Shown piece by piece: positions 10,746 through 20,927 of a DNA stretch of 64,000 bases; position 1 is the first letter of the stretch; each line of letters begins with the position of its first letter. Source of the stretch: Vesta saturnalis (taxonomy: Eukaryota; Arthropoda; Insecta; Coleoptera; Lampyridae); contig JARFJB010002143.1 of assembly GCA_036346205.1 (NCBI GenBank), positions 1,559,001 through 1,623,000 of the forward strand. The letters are read 5' to 3'. A program made the translations under genes and the position numbers. The notes beneath the pieces are model-generated. The model ran no database searches and was not told the origin of the DNA. It saw only the letters and a list, made by a program, of their open reading frames with translations.

Positions 10746-11290
10746 GTAATGATTTTGTAGTGCCACGATCATCCAATAACACTACCAGACCAACAATGCA
10801 TAATGACGATTTATCCATAGTAACATTAATTTTATCAATGTCAGTGTCTAAGAAACATTATTCTGAAATTTCCTCACAAAATTACCTCCGGTTTTGCGGT
10901 GTATGCGGGTGTATTGTGATACGAGTTTCTTTGACTTATTGCCACATTCTTTTTGCCAACAATGCCCTCTAACCAGGAAGCATATGATATGCTTGCAGTA
11001 TATTTCGAGTGCATGCAGAATTCTACTGTTGCTGCTCGATTGTATGCGGCTCGTTTTCCAGAAAGACGGCATTACGAAAAGAGACTTTTTACTCGATTAT
11101 CACAACGATTGAGAGCTACAGGAACAATTCATCCCCCAGTTACTTACAGAGCAAGCAGATCCCGAACGGAAGAAAATGTTATAAACGTTCTAGCATATAT
11201 CGAAATTAATCCACATAGTAGCACAAGAGCAATAGCTCATGACTTGAGACTAACACAAACTACTGTTCAGCGTATTGTGAAAGAACATAA

Positions 11291-11370
11291 GTAAGTTTTA
11301 AATAAAAGTTAGCTATTAAAAGTAGTAAAGTTATAGCTATTAAAAAACCATAACTTCAATTTTAATCTAG
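11291..11370 (+). other. Intron 1 of the DD41D transposase (80 bp)
   Basis: It begins GTAAGTTTT and ends TTTTAATCTAG. Removing it joins CATAA to ATTACAT and restores the conserved reading H-K-L-H-P-Y-H. Confidence 0.85.
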
Positions 11371-11877
11371 ATTACATCCATACCATGTAGTCCTTCATCA
11401 ATCACTGACTGCAGCTGATTATGAGCAACGTTTAAACTACTGCTATTGGCTGTCGAATATACTCATAGATAATCAACATCTGTTATCGCAAATATTGTGG
11501 ACTGACTAGGCTACATTCCGCAGTGATGGTGGAGTAAATCGTCATAACATGCATTATTGGTCCAGAGCCAATCCTCGTTGGATGCAAGAAATTCAGCATC
11601 AGGGCTGGTGGAGCGTCAATGTTTGGTGCGGTATTTTACGAGGTCGAATTATTGGTCCTCACATTTTTGACGCACCATTTAATGGTGAAACGTACCTTAA
11701 TTTCTTGCGGAACGATTTGTCGTTACTTTTAGATGTGCCGTTGCTTACTAGGCAGCGGATGTTTTTCCAACATGTCGGCTGTCCGGCACATTTTTCAGTA
11801 CGCGTGCGTCAATTTTTGAGTAACACTTTTCCTGATACATGGATGGGAAGAGGGAGCTCTTTTCCATGGCCAGCTAG

Positions 11878-11945
11878 GTACCTACATATCTTTATTAATT
11901 CTTAACTTTAACAGCTTAATAACCATTACCATTGTTACCTTCTAG
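11878..11945 (+). other. Intron 2 of the DD41D transposase (68 bp)
   Basis: It begins GTACCTAC and ends TTACCTTCTAG. Removing it restores WPARSPDL, the block in front of the third catalytic Asp. Confidence 0.8.
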
Positions 11946-12241
11946 GTCCCCCGATCTAACTTGTTTAGATTTTTATTTTTGGGGAAGAATAAAGGACCTT
12001 GTTTTTACAACCAGGCCAACTACGCCTGAAAATATGGTCATTAGGATAAGAAATTCCATTCGCACCTTCTCCACAGCGGAGATAGAAACCGCTGTTTTGT
12101 CAACGCAACAGCGGTTGCAGCTGTGTATTGATAATGATGGCAGACCATTTGAGCATTTAGGTCGCCACTGAGTAATGGTGTACTACTCTAGTTAATTTTC
12201 GATGGTCCACCCGGTGTAATTATTAACCAACGGTAATAAAC

Positions 12242-12297
12242 TAACCCCAGAAACTCGATGATAATAACTGTCAGTATTATCGAATTTCTGGGGTTAA
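12242..12297. repeat. Hairpin with 12-15 bp outer stem
   Basis: TAACCCCAGAAA at the left pairs with TTTCTGGGGTTA at the right. The stem continues inward (GATAATA / TATTATC) around a short loop. It lies between the transposase stop and the right TIR. Confidence 0.75.
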
Positions 12298-12372
12298 CTC
12301 TCGGGGCAGGGTTAACCCGTGTTTATAAAAGCTGGCCTAAGTAATAAACTATTATGTCAAAAAACTGCGTTT

Positions 12373-12838
12373 TATTGTTTTTGGATCTAAATTTAAAGTA
12401 GGTATAAAATTGAAACCATTAGAGATATCGACTTGAAATTTTCAGGATATAGGCTAAATTTTATACTCTTTCTGACTAAAATATAAAAAACATACCATTC
12501 TATTTAATATTATGAAGAAAATCGCTAAAATTTCAGCAATATTTGGAAAGCGTCCTCTAGCGGTTTGTTCGTTAATCAAACTTCACTTTTTAATACACCA
12601 ACGAATAGCACAAGAAAAGACCTTGTCAACGAAATATTACTTTTTAAGATTAGATGACTGGTTCCGAAGATAATTACGTGTTTGTCTGACAACTTTCGCA
12701 GCTCCCCCTACGGAAAACCTGTGAAGTTAAAGAAAAACTTCTTATACAAGAAATGGGTAAAATTGTCGTAACATAAGCGGTTTCTGGGATATAGCCTGCG
12801 CCCTTCCTTAATGACTCACCCGGTACATATTTTAGTAA
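12373..12838 (-). repeat. Right terminal inverted repeat of the 10.1-kb element
   Basis: Inverse match to 10117-10745. It contains the terminal motif, the GGGAGCTGCGAAAGTTGTC-like block and the CGCTAGAGGACGC block in inverse order. Confidence 0.75.
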
Positions 12839-13244
12839 AATTTGTTCCTTTGCCTTAAAACTCAGCACCAAGATTTAATTTCAAACAGTAATGTACAGGA
12901 TATTTACATTTTTTTTTATTACGCCCTACATATTAATTATCTTTAAATTACCTCAAAAACTAAATCATTTAGACATACTACACGTGCTCGCGACAATAAT
13001 AAAACTGGTTTGATAAATAAAAGTAAATGACATTGAAATAACTATAACTCGAAAAGCAAAAAAAAAGAGAATAAAAAATAAAGGGACGCGAAACCAAGAA
13101 TCGCGTATAGAGCAGTATGGTTTAAACGCGTGGTGTGATTGAAAGGTAGGTAAGAAGAAAAAAAAAATGTACATGTATATGTACATTTGTGAGATTCATA
13201 CAATAAGTATACGATCTATTATTTATATCTATTTATTATGTCGT
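12839..13244. other. Non-coding spacer
   Basis: An AT-rich stretch with poly-A/T runs; nothing recognised. Confidence 0.4.
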
Positions 13245-16200
13245 GACAGTAGACATAACTGTCCGGTAGTAGGACGATACCGTTAGTAGGGAATGCTACA
13301 TCGTCCGGGGCACGATTTGGCCAGTAACCGGTCTGCTCGCTAGGGTATTACTCAAGAGAACAATACAATTGCCTCGGATCGACCTGGCTACAAGGGGCGG
13401 TCAAGGTCGAAACAGACAGGCCCCGTTGATGACGACTGTGCAAGGAATGAATGGCGAGTCGGTACGTGGAATGTTAGAGGTATGCATGGTAAAGAATTTG
13501 AAATTTCGAATGTAATGTATGAAAGTCACCTTGATATTCTGTGTGTATCGGAGACAAAGCGCAAAGGAAAGGATGCTGTGGAGATGGAGAATGGCAGCCT
13601 GGCACTATGGTCAGGAGTTGAGACGGAAGTGCATGGCGCAAAAGGAGTTGGGGTGATCATAAGTGAACGAGCGAAAAGATGTGTTAAACAGTACGAATTG
13701 GTCTCTCCCCGGGTAATATGGGTTAGAATGAAAGTGGAGTTTCGAAGAATTTTTCTTATTGCATGCTATGCACCGGTGAATGGAGAAAGAGACCAGGAGC
13801 CTGAGAACTTCTGGAATGAAGTGGAGAACGTGTTGAACGTATGTAAGCCAAACGAAAGAGTGATTATATTAGGGGATATGAACGGATGGGTGGGTGTACA
13901 GAGAGAACATAGTGAACGCGTTCTAGGAAAGTTCGGAGACCAAAGAATCAATGAGAATGGTGAACACCTGCTGAACATCTGTGTTGAGAGAAGCCTGTTT
14001 GTATCCAATACGTGGTTTAAACATAAAATGTGAATATGTATACATGGCAAAGAGGTGAATCTAAAAGTATGATAGACTTGATAGTGTATGATGAACTGCT
14101 TAGAAACCTGGTGAAAGACACAAAAGTAATGCGCGGAGCGGACTGTGGATCGGACCACTTTTGGTTGTATCGAGAGTGTTCTAGGGAAAAGTGGGTGGAG
14201 AAAGAAAGCAAACGTAGTGCGAACGTCCAGAATTAGGGTTGACAAACTAGTGGATAATGGTGCGAGAATGAAATACGCAGATGCTGTCAATAAAGAGTTG
14301 AATGTGAATGAAGCACTGTGGAACGAACAAATAAAAGACACTGACGTTGAAAGTGCATGGATAAGCTTGAAAAACTCTGTTGTCAATTGTGCCGTGCGAA
14401 TATGTGGAAGGGTGCTTGTAGGTAGACAGAAAAAATGTGCTTGGTGGAATGAGTCGGTAAAAAAGGCAGTAAGTAAGAAAAAAGATGCGTACATGGCAAT
14501 GATTGCTGCAAAAAATGTGACTGAGAAAAAGCGATTATATGAGAAAATGCAGAATGATTTTGAGGGAAACAAAAAACTCTTCTGGAAATGGGTCAAAAAT
14601 ACAAAACGTGGCCCAAAACAGAACGCTGCAGGAGTGATGAATGATAGAAACGAAATAGTTTGGGACGATTGTGAAGTGAGGAAATGCTGGCAAGAGTATT
14701 TCGGAAAGCTGTACAGTAGTGAGGAACGTAAGACTGAAGGGTTAAATAAGGAGAATATAGAAGAAATGATGAATGAAACTGAGAAGGATATTGGAATAAT
14801 TGAGGTAGAGAAAACGGTAGGAAGGTTGAAAAACGGCAAGGGAGCAAGCGTAGATGAAATCATTGGTGAAATGCTCAAGTATGGTGGTACAAAGCTTATA
14901 CGAAGATTGCGTGAATTATTCAATGTATGCCTTATGTGTGGAAAAGTGACGAGTGATTGGAAAAGCGCGATCATTGTACCATTGTATAAAGGTAAGGGGA
15001 ACAAGAGTGATTGTAAGAACTACAGAGGAATAAGCTTGCTCAGCGTACCTGGTAAAGTATTTGGAACAATACTGATTGATAGAGTACGAGGAACTACACA
15101 TTCTAAGATGTGGGATGTGCAAGGTGGCTTCATGCCAGGGAGAGGATGTGTCGATCAGATGGTTGCTCTCCAGCAGGTGATCGAAAAGTGTTTAAAGGTA
15201 AAAAGGAAGTTGTACTGTGCGTTTGTAGATCTGGAGAAAGCATATGACAGAGTGAATAGAGAGAAGCTGTGGGAAATATTAAATGAATATGGCGTAAATA
15301 AAGGTCTAATAAATGGAATAAGGGCAGTATACAACGGTTGTCGGGCATGTGTTAGGGTGAGAGGAGGTGTGAGTGAATACTTTAACATTGAGCAAGGAGT
15401 GCGACAAGGCTGTGTGATGTCACCGTGGTTGTTCAATGTATACATGGATAAATGTCTTAGACAAGCATGTAACGATACAAATGGTGTAATGGTTGGTGAC
15501 GTAAATGTACGACTTCTGGTGTATGCAGATGACACAGTCTTATTGAGTGACAGTGCGGATGAGCTGCAAACCGCTCTGAGGAAGTTTGATACAGTCTGTG
15601 AGAGCATGGACCTAACGCGAACAAAATTAAGATTGTGGTGTTCAATCGGGAAGGTGGAAAGGAGAGTAGAGTATTTACTCTGCAAGATGAAATCGTGGAG
15701 CAAGTGGACGAGCTGGTATATCTCGGTAGAATGTTTACTGCAGATGGTACAATTGAGAGCGAGATTGGACGAAGGGTCAATGCTGGAAGGAAAGTGATTG
15801 GAAGTATGTGGACGATAATGAGAAATGAAAGCATGAGCCTAGCTGCGAAACGAGCAATCTATAATGGCGTATTCGTCCCATCAGTACTGTATGGAAGTGA
15901 GACATGGGTATGTCAAAAAAAGCACGAAAGAAAAATAAATGCCGTGGGTATGAGATTTTTGAGAAGCGCATGTGGTAAAACGAGAAGGACAAGATAAAAA
16001 TGAATGCATAATGAGGGAGTGTGGTGAGGAAAAGACGATGATGGATAGATATAAAAGTTGTACATTACGTTGGTTTGGTCACATTGAGAGAATGAATAAC
16101 ACAAGGTTAACGAAACAAATATATGTGGGTGAGGTTAGGGGAAAGGCGGCCTGGTAGGCCGCGTAAAACTTGGCTGAATGTAGTAGAATCTATGATAAAG

Positions 16201-16400
16201 GAAAGAAAGATAAGGAGTTCTAAAAACAAAAGGGCATGTCAGAGACTATGTATGAATCTTGCGGAAGCTAGGGAGGTATGCAGAGATAGGAAAGCATGGC
16301 GAAAGATTGTGAATGAAAAATAAATAGGAGGCAGGGATTGTTTTGCCTACCCCGCAAGGGAATGGCGTGAAGGTTAAGTTAAGTTAAGTTACACCTTTAT
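13245..16400 (+). mobile_element. RTE-like LINE, nearly full-length copy 1
   Basis: This is a single-ORF endonuclease plus RT element. Its 5' end is set by comparison with the inverted copy at 31.5-34.56 kb: both start with AGTAGACA..ACTGTCCGGTA. Its 3' end is a short run of GTTAA/GTTAAGTTAAGTTAAGTTA repeats after a conserved GCAGGGATTGTTTTGCCTACCCCG block. A tail of short tandem repeats instead of poly(A), together with one long ORF, is typical of RTE-type LINEs. The clade call rests on these features and remains tentative. Confidence 0.75.
13443..16323 (+). pseudogene. RTE-like endonuclease / reverse transcriptase ORF
   Basis: Order along the sequence: apurinic-like endonuclease with VGTWNVRGM (13459), LCVSETKRKG (about 13540), LIACYAPVNGERD (about 13760), ILGDMNGWVG (about 13870) and GSDHFW (about 14150). 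Then follow a linker, the RT with FVDLEKAYDRVNRE (about 15220), GVRQGCVMSPWLFN (about 15400) and catalytic YADDTVLL (about 15525), and a C-terminal part with VCQKKHERKINAVG, WFGHIERMNNTRLTKQIY and GRPRKTW. Frame changes occur near 14025, 14150, 15640, 15985 and 16140, so it cannot make one protein, but all key motifs are still legible. The enzyme would nick DNA and copy its RNA at the nick. Confidence 0.85.
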
Positions 16401-17792
16401 AATAAATGACCTATTTTATGTCCTAGAATCCAAAATTGACAAAATATACAGGGTATTTATAAGAAAAAACAAGCTATGGTATGACTCTTACTTCTGAAGC
16501 ACCATGTTCATTTTAAATTATGTACATTTTTTTCTACCTCCATGCGTTTACCTATAATCAACCGACTCGAAAGTGATGCCCCAACAGGTATACCATCAGC
16601 GAGTAACGTTTCGTTGCATGTCAGTGTCTTTTAATTTTGTGTGGTGCATAGGTGTATTTTGTTTGTTATCTTAATTATGAGTGATAATCGTGAAAGTTTG
16701 CATTTTGCTTGTTTATAACACTTGATAATACACTTCATTCTAAATTGTGAATAAAATACAGAACCTCACATTATACCCGGGTTATAAATATCTCACGCGA
16801 TTTTTGTACCGCGTCTTACTTTGTAATACTTTAGAATATTTTTATATTTCAGATGTGATACAAAGTGAGTTGGTATTTATTAAGATTGTCAGTCGCTTTA
16901 AACAGCAAGATTATTTAAGGGACACATATATGTATTAGAATGCAGCAAAGGGTTAAATTGATGAAGTAAAGCTATATTCTAATTTATCAATTTTTTGTTA
17001 CTTCAGCATCGAAAGCATTTTTCAAAAGTATCGCTCAACCTTAATCGTCATAAATTGTTTTAAATTGACAGAAGTTTAAATTAGGTATATTTTATTAAAG
17101 CAATTAGTTCCTTCCTGTTATGATTAATGACAGCACGATTGGTTAAAATAGCGTAGCACCTAACCAGTGGCCGATGAGAATTCTTAGATGGTGTTCAAGT
17201 TCAAGGGTGAAGGTAGACTGGACATAGTTCTCATGACATTTCCACGCGTGATGAACCCGCGACATGAAAGTACATTAATCTGTGTTGTAATTAACACTGC
17301 TCTCATTTATTAAATCTAGCTGGCCCGTGGTCAACACATATACATATGACGTGGCCGTGGGACGACTTAGTCTTTTTACCTTGTGCTGCGTGAGACTCGC
17401 ATATTCTTCTCATCATGCAAAAAGTCAACGTTCTGCACACTAAATATTTGTAAAAAAAATATCCGTTAATTGGTTAACGTTCCTGTAACACGAAGTATGA
17501 GCATTTATAATACTGTAACTACTTATTTTTCAACTAATTATGTACATTTAATAACGTATCATTAGCGGCCTATTCAAATGGTCAACACCTTGCGTTTGCT
17601 AAACTTTCTAGCTTCAGTATTTTTGGTGCACGCTTTTGAAATACATCAAATTATATTAATACCATCTTCACCGAAACATATAGTTGTTAGTCATTAAATG
17701 TAATCTCAAATGAAATGCATGCCTAACCACATCAATAATAATAACAATAATAAATAATAATAATAATATTTTGTCCCATGGTTTTATCCATT
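16401..17792. other. Non-coding, nothing recognised
   Basis: No protein segment, TIR pair or clear tandem repeat was found by eye. The stretch ends in (TAA)n-rich DNA next to the piggyBac end. Confidence 0.45.
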
Positions 17793-17796
17793 TTAA

Positions 17797-17809
17797 CCCT
17801 TTCTTTCCC
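17797..17809 (+). repeat. piggyBac left TIR
   Basis: CCCTTTCTTTCCC next to TTAA; it pairs with 20270-20282. Confidence 0.9.
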
Positions 17810-18038
17810 GAATTTTTCTTCAATATTTCGTTAGTGCGTGAAAAAATTATTATGAACACGATATACCTTACAATACATAAATATATTATTATTATTATAA
17901 TTTTCATTGTTTTTTTAATTACAAGCATGAAAGCAATTTTTGACTCCAAATGGAGTCTATGGGAATAAAAAGAAATTTGAACTATAAATGTGATTGTTTC
18001 AAAGGATATACAATACAGGCTTTGGAAAAGAAAACTAT

Positions 18039-18945
18039 GATCTATGATTTTATATGAAATGTTTTGAAGCAATTTCTATCTTTAGTCAAGAACAACGGGA
18101 TTTTACATTTTTCGCAAGCCAATCGGCTGTATGCTTGACATGATCTGCATCTCTGTTTTGGCTCTATATGAACAGGCCAATGTTCTCGGCCATCATATCG
18201 GACGTCATCTATGGGTTGTGGATGGACATTTCTCTTCCTTTGGAGTTGAGGTGAACTTTCCGAGACGAAGGACGGCCTACAGTTTTCTGTCCTTTGACAA
18301 TGACTGTAAGAATGTATGGCCTATTTCACTTCTAAATACAACCAGCTTTTTGTAGGATGTAATACCATGCAGTCTGCAATCGCGACGATATAACAGCCAA
18401 GAATTGACGATAGAAATATCCATTAGATGGTAAAATATCTTCAAATAATATCGTTTGACGCCTATTCTGGTACGATACAATGCAACAAGCATGTCGTTTA
18501 GGTCTACCCCAACCACATTCAAATTGTGAATTTTCACAATATTTGGCCGGGGAACATGGACATATTTTTTTTCTGTCTGAGACCACCTTTTTACTGCCTC
18601 AATGGGTTGAAGTCCAACATAAGTAGATAAAAGAGTGACACCTTTATTGTCGAACCATTTCACAGCTACAACTTTTTTATTTTCTTCTGTGAAGTGTTCA
18701 TATGATCCTCGCCCTTCTGTTTTCATAACTTTATCATCCTTGAATTTCAAGCCCTTCAACCGATTTGTTCTTACAGTGCCCACACAAAGTATTCCCATTT
18801 GTTGCAAGGTTGTCAGTAAATTAAATGAAGTAAAATAATTGTCCGTATAGATTTTAAAATTTTGGTTTTTGGGTATATTTGTAGCTAGTTTTACGACAAT
18901 GTCGCCACTTATTCCCAGATCAGATGCTTCATGGGTTGTTCCTTT

Positions 18946-19000
<55 letters not shown>

Positions 19001-19870
19001 AACGTCGTAAACAATTTCGCTAGCACCGGCTCTGGCAAACATCTTGATACCCCATTTGTGAGGTTTATTTTTGATGTAATGTTTGAGTGTTGTATGCGAC
19101 TTACATGGTATCATAATTTTATCTACAGCATTATGTTCTTCGGGTTCAATACTGGCAAAATTTTGTTTTAGTGATTCAATAAATGGCTGAACTTTGAACA
19201 ATTTGTCATATTCAGGGTGATCTCTTGTTTTCGTTCTTGAATTGTCATTGATATGAAAATAGGAACGAAGCTTCTCGAATCGGTTTCTGCTCATAACATC
19301 TGCTATTGGGGAGAATCTTGTTTCGTTGGCCCAATACATGCGATAACTGGGCATGTGTACTATTCCAACAATGATATGGATCCCTAAGAAATGGCAAATT
19401 TCATTGAAACTTGTGTCCACTGAAACTCCAGCCTTTTCAGTCGAATATAAATTTGTCTATTGAACTAAATTTGTTATTATGTCATCATCAAAGAATTTTC
19501 GGAAGTACTCTAAGGGTGTTCCTATTTGATTTGACTTTGTAAAACTAACGTGACAATCCGAGTTGATTGCTGGTAGATCTTTCTTCTTCCAAATCAAATT
19601 ATCTTGAACTTTTCTTTTCTTTATTGCTTTCTGGACAAGAAATAGCTGTGCTAGAGGGACGTCATCCTCTTCATCAAAATCTAATACGGGATCAACATGT
19701 AAGTCATCTTCGAAAACATCGCTGGGTGGCACATCATCTTCTAAAATAGAGGTTACCACTTGCTCATCATCCTCATCAACCTCTTCTTCTTCTGATACAT
19801 CTCCTTCCCAAATCAGCAGCAATTGCTTCGCCTCAACATTCGTCAATCCCACATACGTAGACTACATAAA
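18039..19870 (-). pseudogene. piggyBac transposase, frame-broken
   Basis: N-terminal part 19852-19457: acidic linker (SEEEEVDEDDEQ) and the start of the domain (TPLEYFRKFFDDDII). Part 2, 19420-19000: FLGIHIIVGIVHMPSYRMYW, then NAVDKIMIPCKS with the first catalytic Asp, then NKPHKWGIKMFARAGASEIV. A (TA)n tract at 18949-18997 follows. Part 3, about 18950-18277: IYTDNYFTSFNLL (second Asp) and VVGVDLNDMLVALYR (conserved Asp pair). Part 4, about 18280-18040, in other frames: DDVRYDGREHWP and the Cys-rich tail CRSC, CEKC, NCFKTFH. The total of about 590 residues matches the family. No ATG in good context was found; 19852 is GTG and a short upstream intron is possible. Confidence 0.85.
18949..18997. 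repeat. (TA)n microsatellite inside the piggyBac ORF
   Basis: A TA run of about 48 bp sits where family members read ..VYDxxIYxGK... The flanking codons (Val-Asp on one side, Gly-Lys-Gly on the other) are intact, so the tract probably grew from the ATATAT of the original Ile-Tyr codons. It shifts the frame. Confidence 0.85.
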
Positions 19871-20269
19871 CGAAGAAATTTGAAAATTATAAATACATAC
19901 AGAAATCCCACTGACTCCATATGGAGTCATAAACAAAAAGGTATTTACCACATTTGTTGTAAATGTTATTGTTATGCTATGCATGATTATTACTTTTCAA
20001 TAAGCTAATCTAAGTATCTGATATGTTTTTTAATACAATATACAATCAATACTTACCATATTTACTTTGATAAACAGCCGAACTAGGTTATCAATTAGTC
20101 ACGTTTTATCAAACTGAATTCAACATAGAACACTCACATATAACCGCTAAAACCGAATGTACATCGACATCTCATGTTATATAAGAGTAACTAACGCACT
20201 ACAGGACTGTCTGCAATTCAGGTTACAATTAAATCATTTCAAAATAATATGACTCCAAATGGCATCACT

Positions 20270-20282
20270 GGGAAGGAAAGGG
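20270..20282 (-). repeat. piggyBac right TIR
   Basis: GGGAAGGAAAGGG next to TTAA; inverse of the left TIR with one mismatch. Confidence 0.9.
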
Positions 20283-20286
20283 TTAA

Positions 20287-20927
20287 GGGTTGTGGTCGAG
20301 TGTTTATGCTGAATGTGTGTTAGGCTGTTTCTATTTCAAAATTGAAAATGTAGAATTGTCTAATATCGAATAAATTGATGTCTTTATATAATAAGTCTGA
20401 TGAATATTTCCAATCTTTCTTGTGTATTATATGTATGATTTGTTTCTGTATATTATGACTTAACCAATATGGAAAACGGGTGCGCAGTATAATGGATTCA
20501 CATATAGTACCGGGTAATTGGCTTATTTAAACTAAAAACAAAATATAAAGCTAAAAATTTGTTTGGAGGGACCTTATAAGTAAGCAAATAAAATGTTATA
20601 GCCTTGCAGCTTGTGCGAGATGGTGGGCAACCGCTGTTGACCGCCATCTTGGAAGTTGAAAGAAAAAAAATTGAAACTGAATCACCAAACCAAGCAAATA
20701 AATTATTAAAAATGTGCTAAAAATGCTAGGAAGGAGCCAAGTTTCAAGTATTTCGAGCCGCCGCGCCGCCATCTTGTTGGCCATATGGTAAAGCCAGTTT
20801 TAACCAAGAACAAAAAAATGCATTGAACTGCTTGAAATCTGCGACCGGGATATCTGCAATTGCTAAATTTATGTCCTATAACATTTAATATAATTTTCAT
20901 ACCTTAAAAATCGATAGGTCGATCAGC
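20287..20927. other. Non-coding flank between two elements
   Basis: No gene was seen. Two 'CCGCCATCTTG' blocks (about 20640 and 20765) recall the repeat core of foldback element 1, but the match is too short to assign. Confidence 0.4.

Larger units (their letters stand above)
10962..12171 (+). pseudogene. DD41D transposase, three exons, inactivated
   Basis: Exon 1 (10962-11290) starts at ATG with MPSNQEAYDM and encodes a helix-turn-helix domain (TVAARLYAARFPERRHY). Exon 2 (11371-11877) gives LHPYHVVLHQSLTAADYEQR, then WTD-stop-ATFRSDGGVNRHNMHYWS. The first catalytic Asp (WTD) is kept but the next codon, normally Glu, is TAG at 11506-11508. The second catalytic position reads QHVGCPAH where QHDGAPAH is expected, so Asp is Val. 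Exon 3 (11946-12171) gives the third site, SPDLTCLDFYFWGRIKDLV, and ends RPFEHLGRH. Forty-one residues lie between catalytic positions two and three. The start at 10962 is the first ATG in frame. Two disabling changes make it a pseudogene. Confidence 0.85.
10117..12838 (+). mobile_element. DD41D IS630/Tc1/mariner element with long TIRs
   Basis: The left arm (10117-10745) and right arm (12373-12838) are inverted copies. The ends read TGTACCGGGTGAGTCATTAA on the left and the same in inverse near 12810-12832. Inner landmarks are CGCTAGAGGACGCTTTCCAA near 10562 against its inverse near 12545, and TTTCAAGTCGATATC near 10687 against its inverse near 12430. The arms differ by substitutions and one insertion of about 178 bp on the left. 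Between them lies one transposase gene (10962-12171) with two introns. The layout indicates one DNA transposon of about 2.7 kb; the gene is inactivated. Confidence 0.8.
17793..20286 (-). mobile_element. piggyBac element with TTAA at both ends
   Basis: The left end is TTAA (17793-17796) followed by CCCTTTCTTTCCC. The right end is GGGAAGGAAAGGG followed by TTAA (20283-20286). So 13-bp inverted repeats, with one mismatch, are flanked by the TTAA duplication that defines piggyBac insertions. Further in, a palindrome GACTCCAAATGGAGTC (17942-17957), a similar GACTCCATATGGAGTC (about 19913-19928) and a half-site GACTCCAAATGG (20251-20262) look like subterminal transposase sites. Between the ends lies one degenerate transposase gene on the minus strand. 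The length is about 2.49 kb. Confidence 0.9.

Noticed and set aside
13766..15004. A 412-codon minus-strand open frame
   Set aside because: It is the antisense shadow of the RTE-like ORF on the plus strand, whose endonuclease and RT motifs are unmistakable; the minus-strand translation has no domain.
20640..20780. Relation between CCGCCATCTTG blocks here and the foldback minisatellite
   Set aside because: The shared word is only about 11 bp and the flanks do not align.
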